From the NCBI RefSeq assembly GCF_029210485.1, contig NZ_JARGET010000038.1, positions 372,001-436,000 of the forward strand: a DNA stretch of 64,000 nt, written 5' to 3'. The notes beneath the pieces were generated by a model, which saw only the letters and a list, made by a program, of their open reading frames with translations, searched no databases and was not told the DNA's origin. This DNA is from Hoeflea sp. YIM 152468 (GTDB taxonomy: Bacteria > Pseudomonadota > Alphaproteobacteria > Rhizobiales > Rhizobiaceae). This document shows, one piece after another, positions 30,108-41,438 of this stretch (the first letter of the stretch is position 1; each line of letters starts with the position of its first letter). The translations under genes and the position numbers were made by a program.

Positions 30108-31502
30108 TTAGCGCCGGCTGACCCGCATCGGCAATCCGCCTTCAGGCTGGGTGGTGAGCTTCTGCACGGGCCAGGGTTTCGTGTCCTCAGTGCAGTCAAA
30201 GCGGTAGCTTGAAAGCAGCACACCCAACGCGATCACCGCTTCCTGCAATGCGAAGGTGGCTCCGATACAGATGCGCGGACCGACACCAAACGGCAGATAC
30301 TGGAAGCGATCTATCCTGCCGCGGTTTTCGGGCAGAAAACGCGAGGGAATATAGGCCGCCGGCTGATCCCACAGCTTGGTGTGCCGGTGCAAGGTCCAGG
30401 GCATCACCAGCACCGTGGTGCCCGCGGCGATGGTGACGGTCTCGCCCTTGCCGTTGTCCCACTGGTCGTCGGCGATCGCAGCGCGGTTGATCGACGGGGC
30501 AGGCGGATAGAGCCGCATCGCCTCCTCGAAGGCGGCGCGCGTCCACGGCATGGCATCGAGCCATTTGACCGGCTCCAGACCAAGCGCCAGAACCTGGTCG
30601 ATCTCGGCTTCGACCTTTTCCCGGTCCGATGGCGAGTTGGCCAGACAATAGAGCGTCCAGCCCAGTGCCCGCGCCGTGGTTTCATGGCCGGCGCCAATGA
30701 AAGTGATGATATTGTCCTCGATCTCGTCAAGCGTCAGGCCCTCAGGACCATGAAGCCGGATCAGCAGTGTCAGAAAATCCTCCGGAACCTTGGCCGGATC
30801 GGACTGCATCAATTGCTGCCGGTTTGCCATCGTGTCTTCGACGATCCGGCGAAACTTGGCCAGCACGGGGCGACCGAACATCCGGCGGACGCGCGGCACC
30901 CAGGACGGGGCCTTGAGCAGATCCATCGGATCAACCCGGCCCATGGTCGAAAGCAGCCTTTCAATATCGCCGGCGAACTCGGCCTCCGTACCGGCAACCT
31001 GGCCGGAAAACAGTGTGGCCGCGAGAATGTCGAACGTCAGTTCCGTCATGTCGACGGCGATATCGCGGACCTCCCCCCTGGCAGCCGCGATGTCGTAACG
31101 AGCGGTGAAGGCGCGGGATTGCTCGAGCATCTGCCGGGCAAAGCCGCCTGCATGGCGTGGCGTGAACACCGGTGCCATCGCCTTGCGTGACCGCCGCCAG
31201 GTCTCGCCTTCCGCCGTCAGCAAGCCGTCGCGCAGGATCGGTCGCAGAATCAGTTGGCGGATAACCGCCATCCGGTAGTTTTGTGCATTGTCGACCAGAA
31301 CATGGCGCACGAGACCGGGGTGATTGACGATCAGTGTCCGTTCGTTGAAAAACTTTGCATTCAGCCATTCAAGCCGGAAGGAAGGTTCGCCCCACAATTC
31401 CAGCGGGTTGCGCATGACCGTGCGGATGATCTGAAGCCGCGATGGCGGGACGGTTCTGGGGACCGGTGCCGGAGGCACAAACGGAGCATGGGGGCGTGTC
31501 AT
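30108..31502 (-). CDS. Cytochrome P450
   Basis: A 464-residue soluble P450. The I-helix oxygen-binding motif GAGHETTA, the K-helix ExxR (EEAMR), the LHRHTKLWDQPAAYIPSRF region and the heme-binding loop FGVGPRICIGATF with proximal Cys412 are present. The sequence resembles the bacterial CYP102/CYP4-like and fatty-acid hydroxylase style group, without a fused reductase. No ferredoxin or reductase gene is adjacent. Start at 31502 (MTRPHAPFVPPAPVPR); the open frame further upstream is antisense to gyrB. Substrate unknown. Confidence 0.93.
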   Translation of the reverse strand: MTRPHAPFVPPAPVPRTVPPSRLQIIRTVMRNPLELWGEPSFRLEWLNAKFFNERTLIVNHPGLVRHVLVDNAQNYRMAVIRQLILRPILRDGLLTAEGETWRRSRKAMAPVFTPRHAGGFARQMLEQSRAFTARYDIAAARGEVRDIAVDMTELTFDILAATLFSGQVAGTEAEFAGDIERLLSTMGRVDPMDLLKAPSWVPRVRRMFGRPVLAKFRRIVEDTMANRQQLMQSDPAKVPEDFLTLLIRLHGPEGLTLDEIEDNIITFIGAGHETTARALGWTLYCLANSPSDREKVEAEIDQVLALGLEPVKWLDAMPWTRAAFEEAMRLYPPAPSINRAAIADDQWDNGKGETVTIAAGTTVLVMPWTLHRHTKLWDQPAAYIPSRFLPENRGRIDRFQYLPFGVGPRICIGATFALQEAVIALGVLLSSYRFDCTEDTKPWPVQKLTTQPEGGLPMRVSRR

Positions 31503-31562
31503 TCGACTTCCTTCATCATCTGCTCTGGCACAACAGGGCCAGACCCCATATATGCATTGTGA

Positions 31563-34136
<2,574 letters not shown>

Positions 34137-34158
34137 CAGCTCTGGCTCGCAGAGAAGG

Positions 34159-34198
34159 ACACCGCCGCTCCGGACCGGAAGCGGCGGTGTTTTCGTTT
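34159..34198 (+). terminator. Rho-independent terminator of gyrB
   Basis: ACACCGCCGC (34159-34168) pairs with GCGGCGGTGT (34181-34190), with a 12-base loop, and is followed by TTTTCGTTT. It lies 23 bases after the gyrB stop. Confidence 0.9.
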
Positions 34199-34252
34199 GC
34201 GCGCCTGGCAGGTCAGATCAGTCATTACCAAGGGCGGCACGGACTCGCTACC

Positions 34253-34320
34253 CTGGTCTCAGAACATTGGTTTTATTCGGGTTTTTCTGGTCCTATGACT
34301 TGCCACCCACTGGCTCTATC
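34253..34320 (+). promoter_or_regulatory. Candidate TauR operator repeats upstream of tpa
   Basis: Three direct repeats: CTGGTCTCAGA (34253), CTGGTCCTATG (34287) and CTGGCTCTATC (34310). The last two are 23 bp apart. The same kind of pair, 22 bp apart, occurs upstream of xsc. Characterised TauR proteins bind CTGGAC-type direct repeats, so these are likely activator sites. They end about 75 bases before the tpa ATG. Confidence 0.55.
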
Positions 34321-34394
34321 CCGATAGCGACGTCTTCGGCGATGCTCTGATGCCGAAGGACCGGCACTCACCACCTGCACGGGAGGCTCCGATC

Positions 34395-35777
34395 ATGAAT
34401 TTGCCCATCCAAGCCAACGATATTCAGGCGGTTATCGAGGCTGATCGCGCCCATGTCTGGCATCACCTGATCCAGCACAAGCCGTTTGAAACCATCGATC
34501 CGCGGATCATGGTCGAGGGCCGCGGTATGCGGGTGTGGGACGCGACCGGCCGGGAACATCTCGACGCGGTGTCGGGCGGGGTCTGGACGGTCAATGTCGG
34601 CTATGGCCGGGAGAGCATTGCAAACGCGGTGCGCGACCAACTGGTCAAAATGAATTATTTCGCCAACAGCGCCGGATCGATCCCCGGCGCCCTGTTCGCC
34701 AGGCAACTGATCGAGAAGATGCCGGGCCTTAGCCGGGTCTATTATTCGAATTCCGGGTCGGAGGCCAACGAGAAGGCCTTCAAGATGATCCGGCAGATCT
34801 CACACCGGCATCATGGCGGCAGAAAATACAAGATTCTCTATCGGGACCGCGACTATCACGGCACGACATTGGCGACACTGTCGGCCGGCGGCCAGCCGCA
34901 GCGCTCGGAGCAGTACGGGCCGATGGCTCCAGGATTCGTCATGGTGCCGCACTGTCTGGAGTATCGCAGCCAGTATCCGGATGCGGAAAGCTACGGCATG
35001 GCGGCAGCGAACGCGATCGAGGAGGTGATCCTGCGCGAAGGGCCCGACAGCGTCGGCGGGCTCTGCCTCGAGCCAATCACCGCAGGCGGTGGTGTGATCA
35101 CGCCTCCACCAGGCTATTGGGAACGGGTTCAGGAAATCTGCGCCAAGTACAACATCCTGCTGCATATTGATGAAGTGGTCTGCGGCGTCGGCCGCACCGG
35201 CACCTGGTTTGGCTACCAGCATTATGGGATCAAGCCCGACTTCGTGACCATGGCGAAAGGCGTTGCGTCAGGCTATGCAGCGATCTCCTGTACCGTGACA
35301 ACAGAAGCGGTGTTTGAGCAGTTCAAGGACGATCCATCCGATCCGATGTCCTATTTCCGTGACATCTCGACCTTTGGCGGCTGTGCCGCAGGTCCGGCGG
35401 CGGCGCTGGAAAACATGCGGATCGTTGAAGACGAGAACCTCATCGAGAATACCCAGGCCATGGGGGCCCGCATGATGGACAATCTGCAGGTGCTGCAGGA
35501 CAGGCACGCGGTGATTGGCGATGTTCGCGGCAAGGGTCTGTTCATCGGCGCCGAGCTGGTCAGCGACCGACGCACACGGGAGCCGATGGACGAGAAGAAA
35601 GTCCAGGCAGTGGTGGCCGACTGCATGGCGCAAGGCGTGATCATCGGCGCCACCAATCGGTCGCTGCCGGGCTTCAACAACACGCTGTGCTTCAGCCCGG
35701 CGCTGATCGCCACCGCGTCCGACATTGACCAGATCACCGAAACTGTCGACAAGGCGCTGACCAGGGTATTCGGCTGA
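34395..35777 (+). CDS. tpa: Taurine:pyruvate aminotransferase
   Basis: PLP-dependent class III aminotransferase of 460 residues that converts taurine and pyruvate to sulfoacetaldehyde and alanine, the entry step of taurine dissimilation. The sequence shows YYSNSGSEANEKAFKMIR, the DYHGTTLATLSAGG segment, DEVVCGVGRTGTWFG with the PLP-contacting Asp, and the Schiff-base Lys288 in TMAKGVASGY. Specificity as Tpa rather than another omega-aminotransferase follows from the adjacent tauR and xsc. Start at 34395 has GGGAGG upstream. It is divided from tauR by 113 bases. Confidence 0.93.
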   Translation: MNLPIQANDIQAVIEADRAHVWHHLIQHKPFETIDPRIMVEGRGMRVWDATGREHLDAVSGGVWTVNVGYGRESIANAVRDQLVKMNYFANSAGSIPGALFARQLIEKMPGLSRVYYSNSGSEANEKAFKMIRQISHRHHGGRKYKILYRDRDYHGTTLATLSAGGQPQRSEQYGPMAPGFVMVPHCLEYRSQYPDAESYGMAAANAIEEVILREGPDSVGGLCLEPITAGGGVITPPPGYWERVQEICAKYNILLHIDEVVCGVGRTGTWFGYQHYGIKPDFVTMAKGVASGYAAISCTVTTEAVFEQFKDDPSDPMSYFRDISTFGGCAAGPAAALENMRIVEDENLIENTQAMGARMMDNLQVLQDRHAVIGDVRGKGLFIGAELVSDRRTREPMDEKKVQAVVADCMAQGVIIGATNRSLPGFNNTLCFSPALIATASDIDQITETVDKALTRVFG

Positions 35778-35890
35778 GTTTCCAGCAAGTCCCAATGGGC
35801 GATCAGACACCAGCCGGGACAATCATTCCGCTGCCCCTTCCGCTCGGCTAAGTCTGGCGATATGCTGGCAAAAACCGGCCAGGCGATCGT

Positions 35891-37363
35891 ATGACGATTC
35901 CGATAGACACGTTTTTTCTCGATCCCAAATTCGAGGGAACTCTACAGCAGAAAATCCAGAGGATGATCAGCGAAGGTGTTTTGTCCGGACGCTTCATTCC
36001 GGGTGTGAAAATGCCCTCCAGCCGCAAACTGGCGACGCATCTGGGGATCAGCCGCATCACCGTGACCCTGGCCTATAGCGAGCTCGTTTCAGACGACTAT
36101 CTGATCGCAAAGGGCCGCTCGGGCTATTACGTTTCACCAACCGCGCCGCAGCGAACCCGTTTTGACGCACCACGCGGTGTCGTGTCGGATCAGGTGGACT
36201 GGGGCCGGGCCATCGGCCAACGCTTTTCCAGTCAGGTGATGCCGGAAAAGCCGATTGACTGGCGAAGCTACCCGTACCCCTTCATCTACGGGCAGGCTGA
36301 CGAAAACATCTTCGATCACAGCAACTGGCGGCAATGCGCCCTGCAGGCGCTGGGCAAGCGGGCGTTCTCGACCGTCACGGCCGACAGTTATGAGCGCGAT
36401 GACCCCGAGCTGGTCAAATATATTGCGCTCAACACCCTGCCGCGCCGTGGAATACACGCCAAGCCGGAACAGATCCTGATCACCATGGGCGCCCAGAACG
36501 CATTGTGGCTGTGCGCCGAGGTGCTGCTCAATCAACGGCGCGTCGCCGCAATGGAAAACCCGGGCTATCCTGGCCTCCGAGGCGTGCTCAATCTGGCGCG
36601 GTGCACAGTTGCCTCAATTCCGGTAGATGATTCCGGTCTGCAACTGAACGCCTTGCCGCGCGAGACCGATGTCGTGTTCACCACGCCGAGCCACCATTGC
36701 CCGACCAATGTGACGATGCCGCTCGAGCGGCGGCACGGACTGCTGGAGATGGCTTCGGAACACGACTTCCTGATTGTCGAAGACGATTACGAGTTCGAGA
36801 TGTCGTTTCTCAATCCTCCGGAGCCGGCGCTCAAATCCCTCGATGAGGAGGGCCGGGTGATCTATATCGGCTCATTCTCCAAATCTCTGTTTCCCGGCTT
36901 GCGGCTCGGTTATGTCGTTGGCTCCGAGATCTTCATCCGGGAGGCGCGGGCGCTGCGCGCGGCGATCCTCAGACATCCTCCTGGGCATTTGCAGCGGACA
37001 GCGGCCAATTTCCTCTCGCTCGGACATTATGATGCACTGGTGGCGCGGATGGGCCAGGTCTACCGCAAACGCCGGGAGATCATGCAGGAAGCCCTAACCC
37101 GATGTGGGCTGCCTTCACCCGGCCTTTCTGTCGCCGGCGGATCAAGCTTCTGGATGAAGACCCCGGAGGGCATTGATGCCCGCGATCTGGCACGCGACCT
37201 CAAGGAGCGCGGGGTTCTGATCGAACCGGGAGATGTGTTCTTCGAGCGACCCGAAGACGGCGCCCGGTACTACCGCATCGCCTATTCGTCGATTGAAAGC
37301 TCCAAGATAGCATCGGGAATCGAGCTGATTGCCCAGACCCTGGCGGCTATCTGCCGGCGCTGA
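35891..37363 (+). CDS. tauR: TauR, MocR-type regulator of taurine utilisation
   Basis: A 490-residue GntR/MocR regulator: an N-terminal winged helix (PSSRKLATHLGISRITVTLAYSEL cut short here as PSSRKLATHLGIS plus RITVTLAYSEL, about residues 38-62) fused to an aminotransferase-fold domain. The PLP-binding Lys331 lies in IGSFSKSLFPG, and the fold keeps NPGYPGLRG and EDDYEFEMSF. TauR activates tpa and xsc in response to taurine in Rhodobacter, where the gene order tpa-tauR-xsc is also seen. Start at 35891 follows the GGCGATCGT sequence without a strong ribosome binding site. It converges with xsc. Confidence 0.92.
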   Translation: MTIPIDTFFLDPKFEGTLQQKIQRMISEGVLSGRFIPGVKMPSSRKLATHLGISRITVTLAYSELVSDDYLIAKGRSGYYVSPTAPQRTRFDAPRGVVSDQVDWGRAIGQRFSSQVMPEKPIDWRSYPYPFIYGQADENIFDHSNWRQCALQALGKRAFSTVTADSYERDDPELVKYIALNTLPRRGIHAKPEQILITMGAQNALWLCAEVLLNQRRVAAMENPGYPGLRGVLNLARCTVASIPVDDSGLQLNALPRETDVVFTTPSHHCPTNVTMPLERRHGLLEMASEHDFLIVEDDYEFEMSFLNPPEPALKSLDEEGRVIYIGSFSKSLFPGLRLGYVVGSEIFIREARALRAAILRHPPGHLQRTAANFLSLGHYDALVARMGQVYRKRREIMQEALTRCGLPSPGLSVAGGSSFWMKTPEGIDARDLARDLKERGVLIEPGDVFFERPEDGARYYRIAYSSIESSKIASGIELIAQTLAAICRR

Positions 37364-37424
37364 CGATGCCGGAGATACGCGGCCCCGTGCCCAGGTCCGG
37401 CTTCATGTCAGTTTCAGACAGCAA

Positions 37425-37459
37425 GACCCCCGAAGGCTGGCGTCCAGCTTTCGGGGGTC
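37425..37459. terminator. Strong stem-loop between tauR and xsc
   Basis: A 16-bp stem with one G-T wobble: GACCCCCGAAGGCTGG at 37425-37440 and CCAGCTTTCGGGGGTC at 37444-37459, with a three-base loop. It lies midway between convergent genes and probably terminates both, although no long T run follows. Confidence 0.7.
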
Positions 37460-37502
37460 GGTCGTCAAGCGCGGTTGGCTCAGAGCTGCGAACCCGGGAT
37501 TG

Positions 37503-39287
37503 TCAGACAGCGCCCTTTTGCGGGCGCATGTCATCGCGGCTGACGCCAGCGACAACGACCGGCTTCTTCATGGCGTCGCGGCGGAACGGCTCGCCCAGTT
37601 CCTGATTGAGCACAACTTCGATGAAGGTGGTCTCGCCGGCCTTCATCTGCCGCTCGATGGCTTTGGCGAGTTCCTCGCTGAGGCTTTGCTGATCCTTGAC
37701 CACGACCCCCCTGGCGCCACAAGCCTCGGCGATCCTGGCATAGGATGTATCGCGATCAAGTTCGGTTCCGACAAAATTATTGTCATACCACAGCGTGGTG
37801 TTGCGCTTTTCCGCGCCCCATTGGTAGTTGCGGAAAATCACCATGGTGATTGCCGGCCAGCCTTCACGTCCGCAGGCGGTCATCTCGTTCATGGAAATGC
37901 CGAAGGCGCCATCGCCGGCAAATCCGACCACGGGAGTGTCAGGGTGTCCGATCTTGGCACCGAGAATTGACGGAAACCCGTAGCCGCAGGGGCCGAACAG
38001 ACCGGGCGCGAGGTATTTGCGGCCCTGTTCGAAGGTCGGATAGGCGTTGCCAATGGCGCAGTTGTTGCCAATGTCGGACGAGATGATGGCGTCCTTGGGA
38101 AGTGCCGATTGAATGGCGCGCCAGGCCTGGCGCGGCGACATCAGATCGGCATCGCGCTTGCGTGATTCCGCGTTCCAGACCGTACCCGGATCATCCTCCT
38201 CATGATCGAGCGAGGACAGTTCCTGGGCCCAGCGGGATTTCGTCAGCGACACCAGATTGCGCCGGTCTTCGCGCCCGGCATCGCCGGCACCATCCGCAAG
38301 CCGGGCCAGAAGGGAGCGTGCCACCATGGTTGCATCGCCCTCAATTCCGACGGTGACCTTCTTGGTCAGGCCAATGCGGTCGGCGTTGATATCAACCTGG
38401 ATCACATCGGCGTTCTTCGGCCAGTAATCGATGCCGTAGCCGGGAAGGGTCGAAAACGGATTGAGGCGGGTGCCGAGCGCCAGCACCACATCGGCCCTGG
38501 CGATCAGTTCCATCGCCGCCTTGGAGCCATTGTAGCCAAGCGGGCCAACCGCGAGGGGATGCGATCCGGGGAAACTGTCATTGTGCTGGTAATTCGAACA
38601 GACCGGCGCATCTAGCCGTTCTGCCAGCCGGGCCAAATCAGCTATGGCGCCCGAAAGCACCACACCGGCACCCGAAAGAATGACCGGAAATTTTGCATTG
38701 GAGAGGAGTTCAGCGGCCTTGGCGATGGCTTCCTTTCCACCGGCAGGACGTTCAAAGCGAACCATTTGCGGCAACTCGACATCAATGATCTGCGTCCACA
38801 TATCGCGCGGAATGTTCATCTGCGCCGGGGCCGAACCGCGCCAGGCCTTCATGATCACGCGGTTGAGCACTTCGGGTATGCGGGAGGCGTCACGCACTTC
38901 TTCCTGGTAGCAGACGCAATCGGCAAACAGCCGCATCTGCTCCATTTCCTGAAAGCCGCCCTGACCGATGGTCTTGTTGGCCGCCTGCGGCGTAATCAAC
39001 AGCATCGGTGTGTGGTTCCAGTACGCGGTCTTGACCGGTGTGACGAAACCGGTGACGCCGGGTCCGTTCTGGGCGATCGCCATCGCCATCTTGCCGGTGG
39101 TGCGGATGAAGCCATCGCACATCAGCCCGGCATTGGTTTCGTGGGCGCAGTCCCAGAAGGTGATACCGGCCTGAGGGAAAAGATCGGAGACCGGCATCAT
39201 CGCCGATCCGATAATGCCGAATGCATGCTCGATTCCATGCATCTGAAGAACTTTGATGAAAGCTTCCTCGGTTGTCATTTTAGGCAT
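37503..39287 (-). CDS. xsc: Sulfoacetaldehyde acetyltransferase
   Basis: Thiamine diphosphate enzyme of 594 residues that phosphorolyses sulfoacetaldehyde into acetyl phosphate and sulfite, the second step after Tpa. It begins MPKMTTEEAFIKVLQMHGIE; the catalytic Glu region is AHETNAGLMCDG. The ThDP-binding motif is GDGAFGISMNEMTACGREG with the later FRNYQWG segment. The acetolactate-synthase-like three-domain layout is complete. Start at 39287 has GGAGGAG upstream. Acetyl phosphate needs a phosphotransacetylase (pta), which is not next to it here. Confidence 0.95.
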   Translation of the reverse strand: MPKMTTEEAFIKVLQMHGIEHAFGIIGSAMMPVSDLFPQAGITFWDCAHETNAGLMCDGFIRTTGKMAMAIAQNGPGVTGFVTPVKTAYWNHTPMLLITPQAANKTIGQGGFQEMEQMRLFADCVCYQEEVRDASRIPEVLNRVIMKAWRGSAPAQMNIPRDMWTQIIDVELPQMVRFERPAGGKEAIAKAAELLSNAKFPVILSGAGVVLSGAIADLARLAERLDAPVCSNYQHNDSFPGSHPLAVGPLGYNGSKAAMELIARADVVLALGTRLNPFSTLPGYGIDYWPKNADVIQVDINADRIGLTKKVTVGIEGDATMVARSLLARLADGAGDAGREDRRNLVSLTKSRWAQELSSLDHEEDDPGTVWNAESRKRDADLMSPRQAWRAIQSALPKDAIISSDIGNNCAIGNAYPTFEQGRKYLAPGLFGPCGYGFPSILGAKIGHPDTPVVGFAGDGAFGISMNEMTACGREGWPAITMVIFRNYQWGAEKRNTTLWYDNNFVGTELDRDTSYARIAEACGARGVVVKDQQSLSEELAKAIERQMKAGETTFIEVVLNQELGEPFRRDAMKKPVVVAGVSRDDMRPQKGAV

Positions 39288-39337
39288 GGGATACTCCTCC
39301 TTGTTGAGGGTTAGAAACCACAACTGGCCCGAACCTC

Positions 39338-39370
39338 TGTAGTGCCAGTTTGACGGCTTTGCAGAGCCAG
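39338..39370 (-). promoter_or_regulatory. Candidate TauR operator repeats upstream of xsc
   Basis: On the minus strand CTGGCTCTGCA (39370-39360) and CTGGCACTACA (39348-39338) are direct repeats 22 bp apart, ending 51 bases before the xsc ATG. They match the pair found before tpa in both sequence and spacing. Confidence 0.55.
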
Positions 39371-39992
39371 ATCGGATGAACAGCGGCTTTTCCGGCGAGG
39401 CTGCGGTCAATCGTCATGGAAATCGCCCGGAAACACAGCCGCCTGTCTCCGCCGCCTGGTTGATTTGTGCCCCCATCCGCGCCTTGCCTCCGCTCCCCCC
39501 GCCACGGTCTCTGCGAGCATGATAGACTGCGCGCTGCTGTTGCCCAGCCCAATCACCGGCTTGATTGCAGCCTCGGCCATTCGGAGACCATCAATGCCGT
39601 GCGGCGGTGAGAAGCCGGGGCGACGAAGCAGGGTGAAATCGTCGGCGTCGCAGTCGCGCCGCCAATGCCGGCTCCGTGTCACGCCCTCGACAGGCTCAAG
39701 CACCAAGACCACCCGTCTCAAATATCTGCCTTCTCAACCCATTGCACGGCGTGACAGACCTTGAAACCAGCAACGGCCGGCTCTGCTGACACTCTCTTCC
39801 AACCTTTCCCGAGCCTTATCACCTGCTCGAAAGCCCTCCAAAATCACGGGTGTCCATTGTTGCAATGCAATAAAACCGTGATAGGGTCTCCCACCGTTTA
39901 CGCGCTGCAACAAGTCAGACTCCGGTAAGGAAATGACATGCATGATGGCGGAAACCGGGCAGCTTGTCTGTCATAACAAGAGGCATATCACC
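39371..39992. other. Long gap between xsc and phaZ
   Basis: About 620 bases without a convincing gene. Frames of about 100 codons exist on both strands (39407-39721 minus; 39465-39764 plus), but neither looks like a known family. The stretch CTCGACAGGCTCAAGCACC at 39686-39704 is like the TCGACA-GCTCA intergenic repeats spread in some alphaproteobacteria, so part may be a degraded repeat. The right end carries the phaZ control region with the palindrome at 39860-39870. Confidence 0.45.
39860..39870. promoter_or_regulatory. PhaR-like palindrome upstream of phaZ
   Basis: TTGCAATGCAA is a perfect palindrome TTGC-N3-GCAA, 122 bases before the phaZ ATG. PhaR repressors of PHA genes in alphaproteobacteria recognise TGC/GCA dyads with short spacers, so this is a candidate operator. 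An A/T-rich TAAAACC follows. Confidence 0.35.
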
Positions 39993-41276
39993 ATGTTCTA
40001 CCAGATGTACGAACTCAACCATGCGGCCATTGCGCCGATGCGTGTTTACGCCGATGCCATGCGTATGACTTTCGAGAACCCGGTCAATCCATTGTCCCAC
40101 ACGCACCTTGGCCGATCGCTCGCCGCCGGGCTTGAAGTGTTTGAACGCACAACGCGCCGCTACGCCAAGCCCGAATTCGGACTTGACCAGACCAAGCTCG
40201 TTACCGGTCCGGTGTCGGTTCGCGAAAAAACGGTCTGGTCGCGGCCCTTTTGCAACCTGGTCCATTTTGAACGCGCCTTGCCGGCCAATCATCGCCCCGA
40301 CCCCAAGATCCTGCTTGTGGCCCCGATGTCGGGCCATTACGCCACGCTGCTGCGCGGCACCGTCGAAACCCTGCTGCCCAGCGCCGAGGTCTACGTCACC
40401 GACTGGACAGATGCCCGGATCGTGCCGGTAAGCGAAGGCCGCTTCGATCTGGACGACTACATCGACTACATCATTTCCATGCTGCACGCGCTCGGGCCCG
40501 ACACGCACGTGATCGCTGTTTGCCAGCCCTCCGTGCCGGTTCTGGCGGCGGTGGCGGTGATGGAAGAGAATGGCGACAAATTTGTCCCGTCGACCATGAC
40601 GCTGATGGGAGGCCCGATCGACACCCGCATCAGCCCCACCGGTGTCAACGAACTGGCACAGGCAAAACCGATCGAGTGGTTCGAAGACAATGTCACCATG
40701 CAGGTGCCCTGGCCGTTGCCGGGCTTTTCCCGCCAGGTCTATCCTGGCTTTCTGCAATTGTCGGGCTTCATGACCATGAATCTCGACCGGCACATGATCG
40801 CGCAGAAGGATTTCTTCGTGCATCTGGTCAAGGATGATGGCGATTCGGCGGAACGGCACCGTGAATTCTACGATGAGTATCTTGCGGTCATGGATATGAC
40901 CGCCGAATTCTATCTGCAGACCGTCGATACGGTGTTCATCAAACATTCGCTGCCAAAGGGCGAAATGATGCACCGGGACCGCAAGGTCGACACCGCTGCC
41001 ATCCGCAATGTCGCCCTGTTGACGGTGGAAGGCGAGAATGACGACATCTCGGGTCTGGGCCAGACCAAGGCGGCGCAGACCATTTGCCCCAATATTCCCG
41101 ATGCCATGCGGCACCACTATGTTCAGCCGAAAGTCGGCCATTACGGTGTCTTCAACGGCTCGCGCTTCCGCTCGGAGATCGCGCCGCGAATCCTTGATTT
41201 TGTCCGCACACACGCGCTCGACAATCGCGCCAAACCAGCGGCGCCAAGGCTCGTCAAAGGTGGCCTGAGCAACTGA
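39993..41276 (+). CDS. phaZ: Intracellular polyhydroxyalkanoate depolymerase
   Basis: A 427-residue cytoplasmic enzyme that mobilises stored poly-3-hydroxybutyrate granules. It begins MFYQMYELNHAAIAPMRVYA, the usual alphaproteobacterial PhaZ start. The nucleophile region is VIAVCQPSVPVLAA with Cys177 in place of the lipase Ser, as in Ralstonia PhaZ1-type enzymes, and GHYGVFNGSRFR at the C-terminus supplies the catalytic His. An ATG 20 codons upstream is open, but 39993 has AAGAGG upstream and the family start. It stands as a single gene. Confidence 0.95.
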   Translation: MFYQMYELNHAAIAPMRVYADAMRMTFENPVNPLSHTHLGRSLAAGLEVFERTTRRYAKPEFGLDQTKLVTGPVSVREKTVWSRPFCNLVHFERALPANHRPDPKILLVAPMSGHYATLLRGTVETLLPSAEVYVTDWTDARIVPVSEGRFDLDDYIDYIISMLHALGPDTHVIAVCQPSVPVLAAVAVMEENGDKFVPSTMTLMGGPIDTRISPTGVNELAQAKPIEWFEDNVTMQVPWPLPGFSRQVYPGFLQLSGFMTMNLDRHMIAQKDFFVHLVKDDGDSAERHREFYDEYLAVMDMTAEFYLQTVDTVFIKHSLPKGEMMHRDRKVDTAAIRNVALLTVEGENDDISGLGQTKAAQTICPNIPDAMRHHYVQPKVGHYGVFNGSRFRSEIAPRILDFVRTHALDNRAKPAAPRLVKGGLSN

Positions 41277-41438
41277 TTCTTCATTTGCCAGGTATTTTAG
41301 TCAACCAAAATTCATCTATTAAAACAGACGAATAGCGGTTTCCTGCGACCATATTCTTGAATAGCTGTCTGGCATTTACCACATCAAATTCTCAAGGGAA
41401 CGATCCCCGCTTCCCTTCACCAGATGAGGTTTCAGCTG

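Noticed and set aside
35854-35875. TauR autoregulatory site before tauR
   Set aside because: Two CTGGC words occur but only 11 bp apart, and they do not match the tpa and xsc repeats beyond CTGG.
37425-37459. Small RNA or repeat element
   Set aside because: A single strong stem between convergent genes is better explained as a shared terminator.
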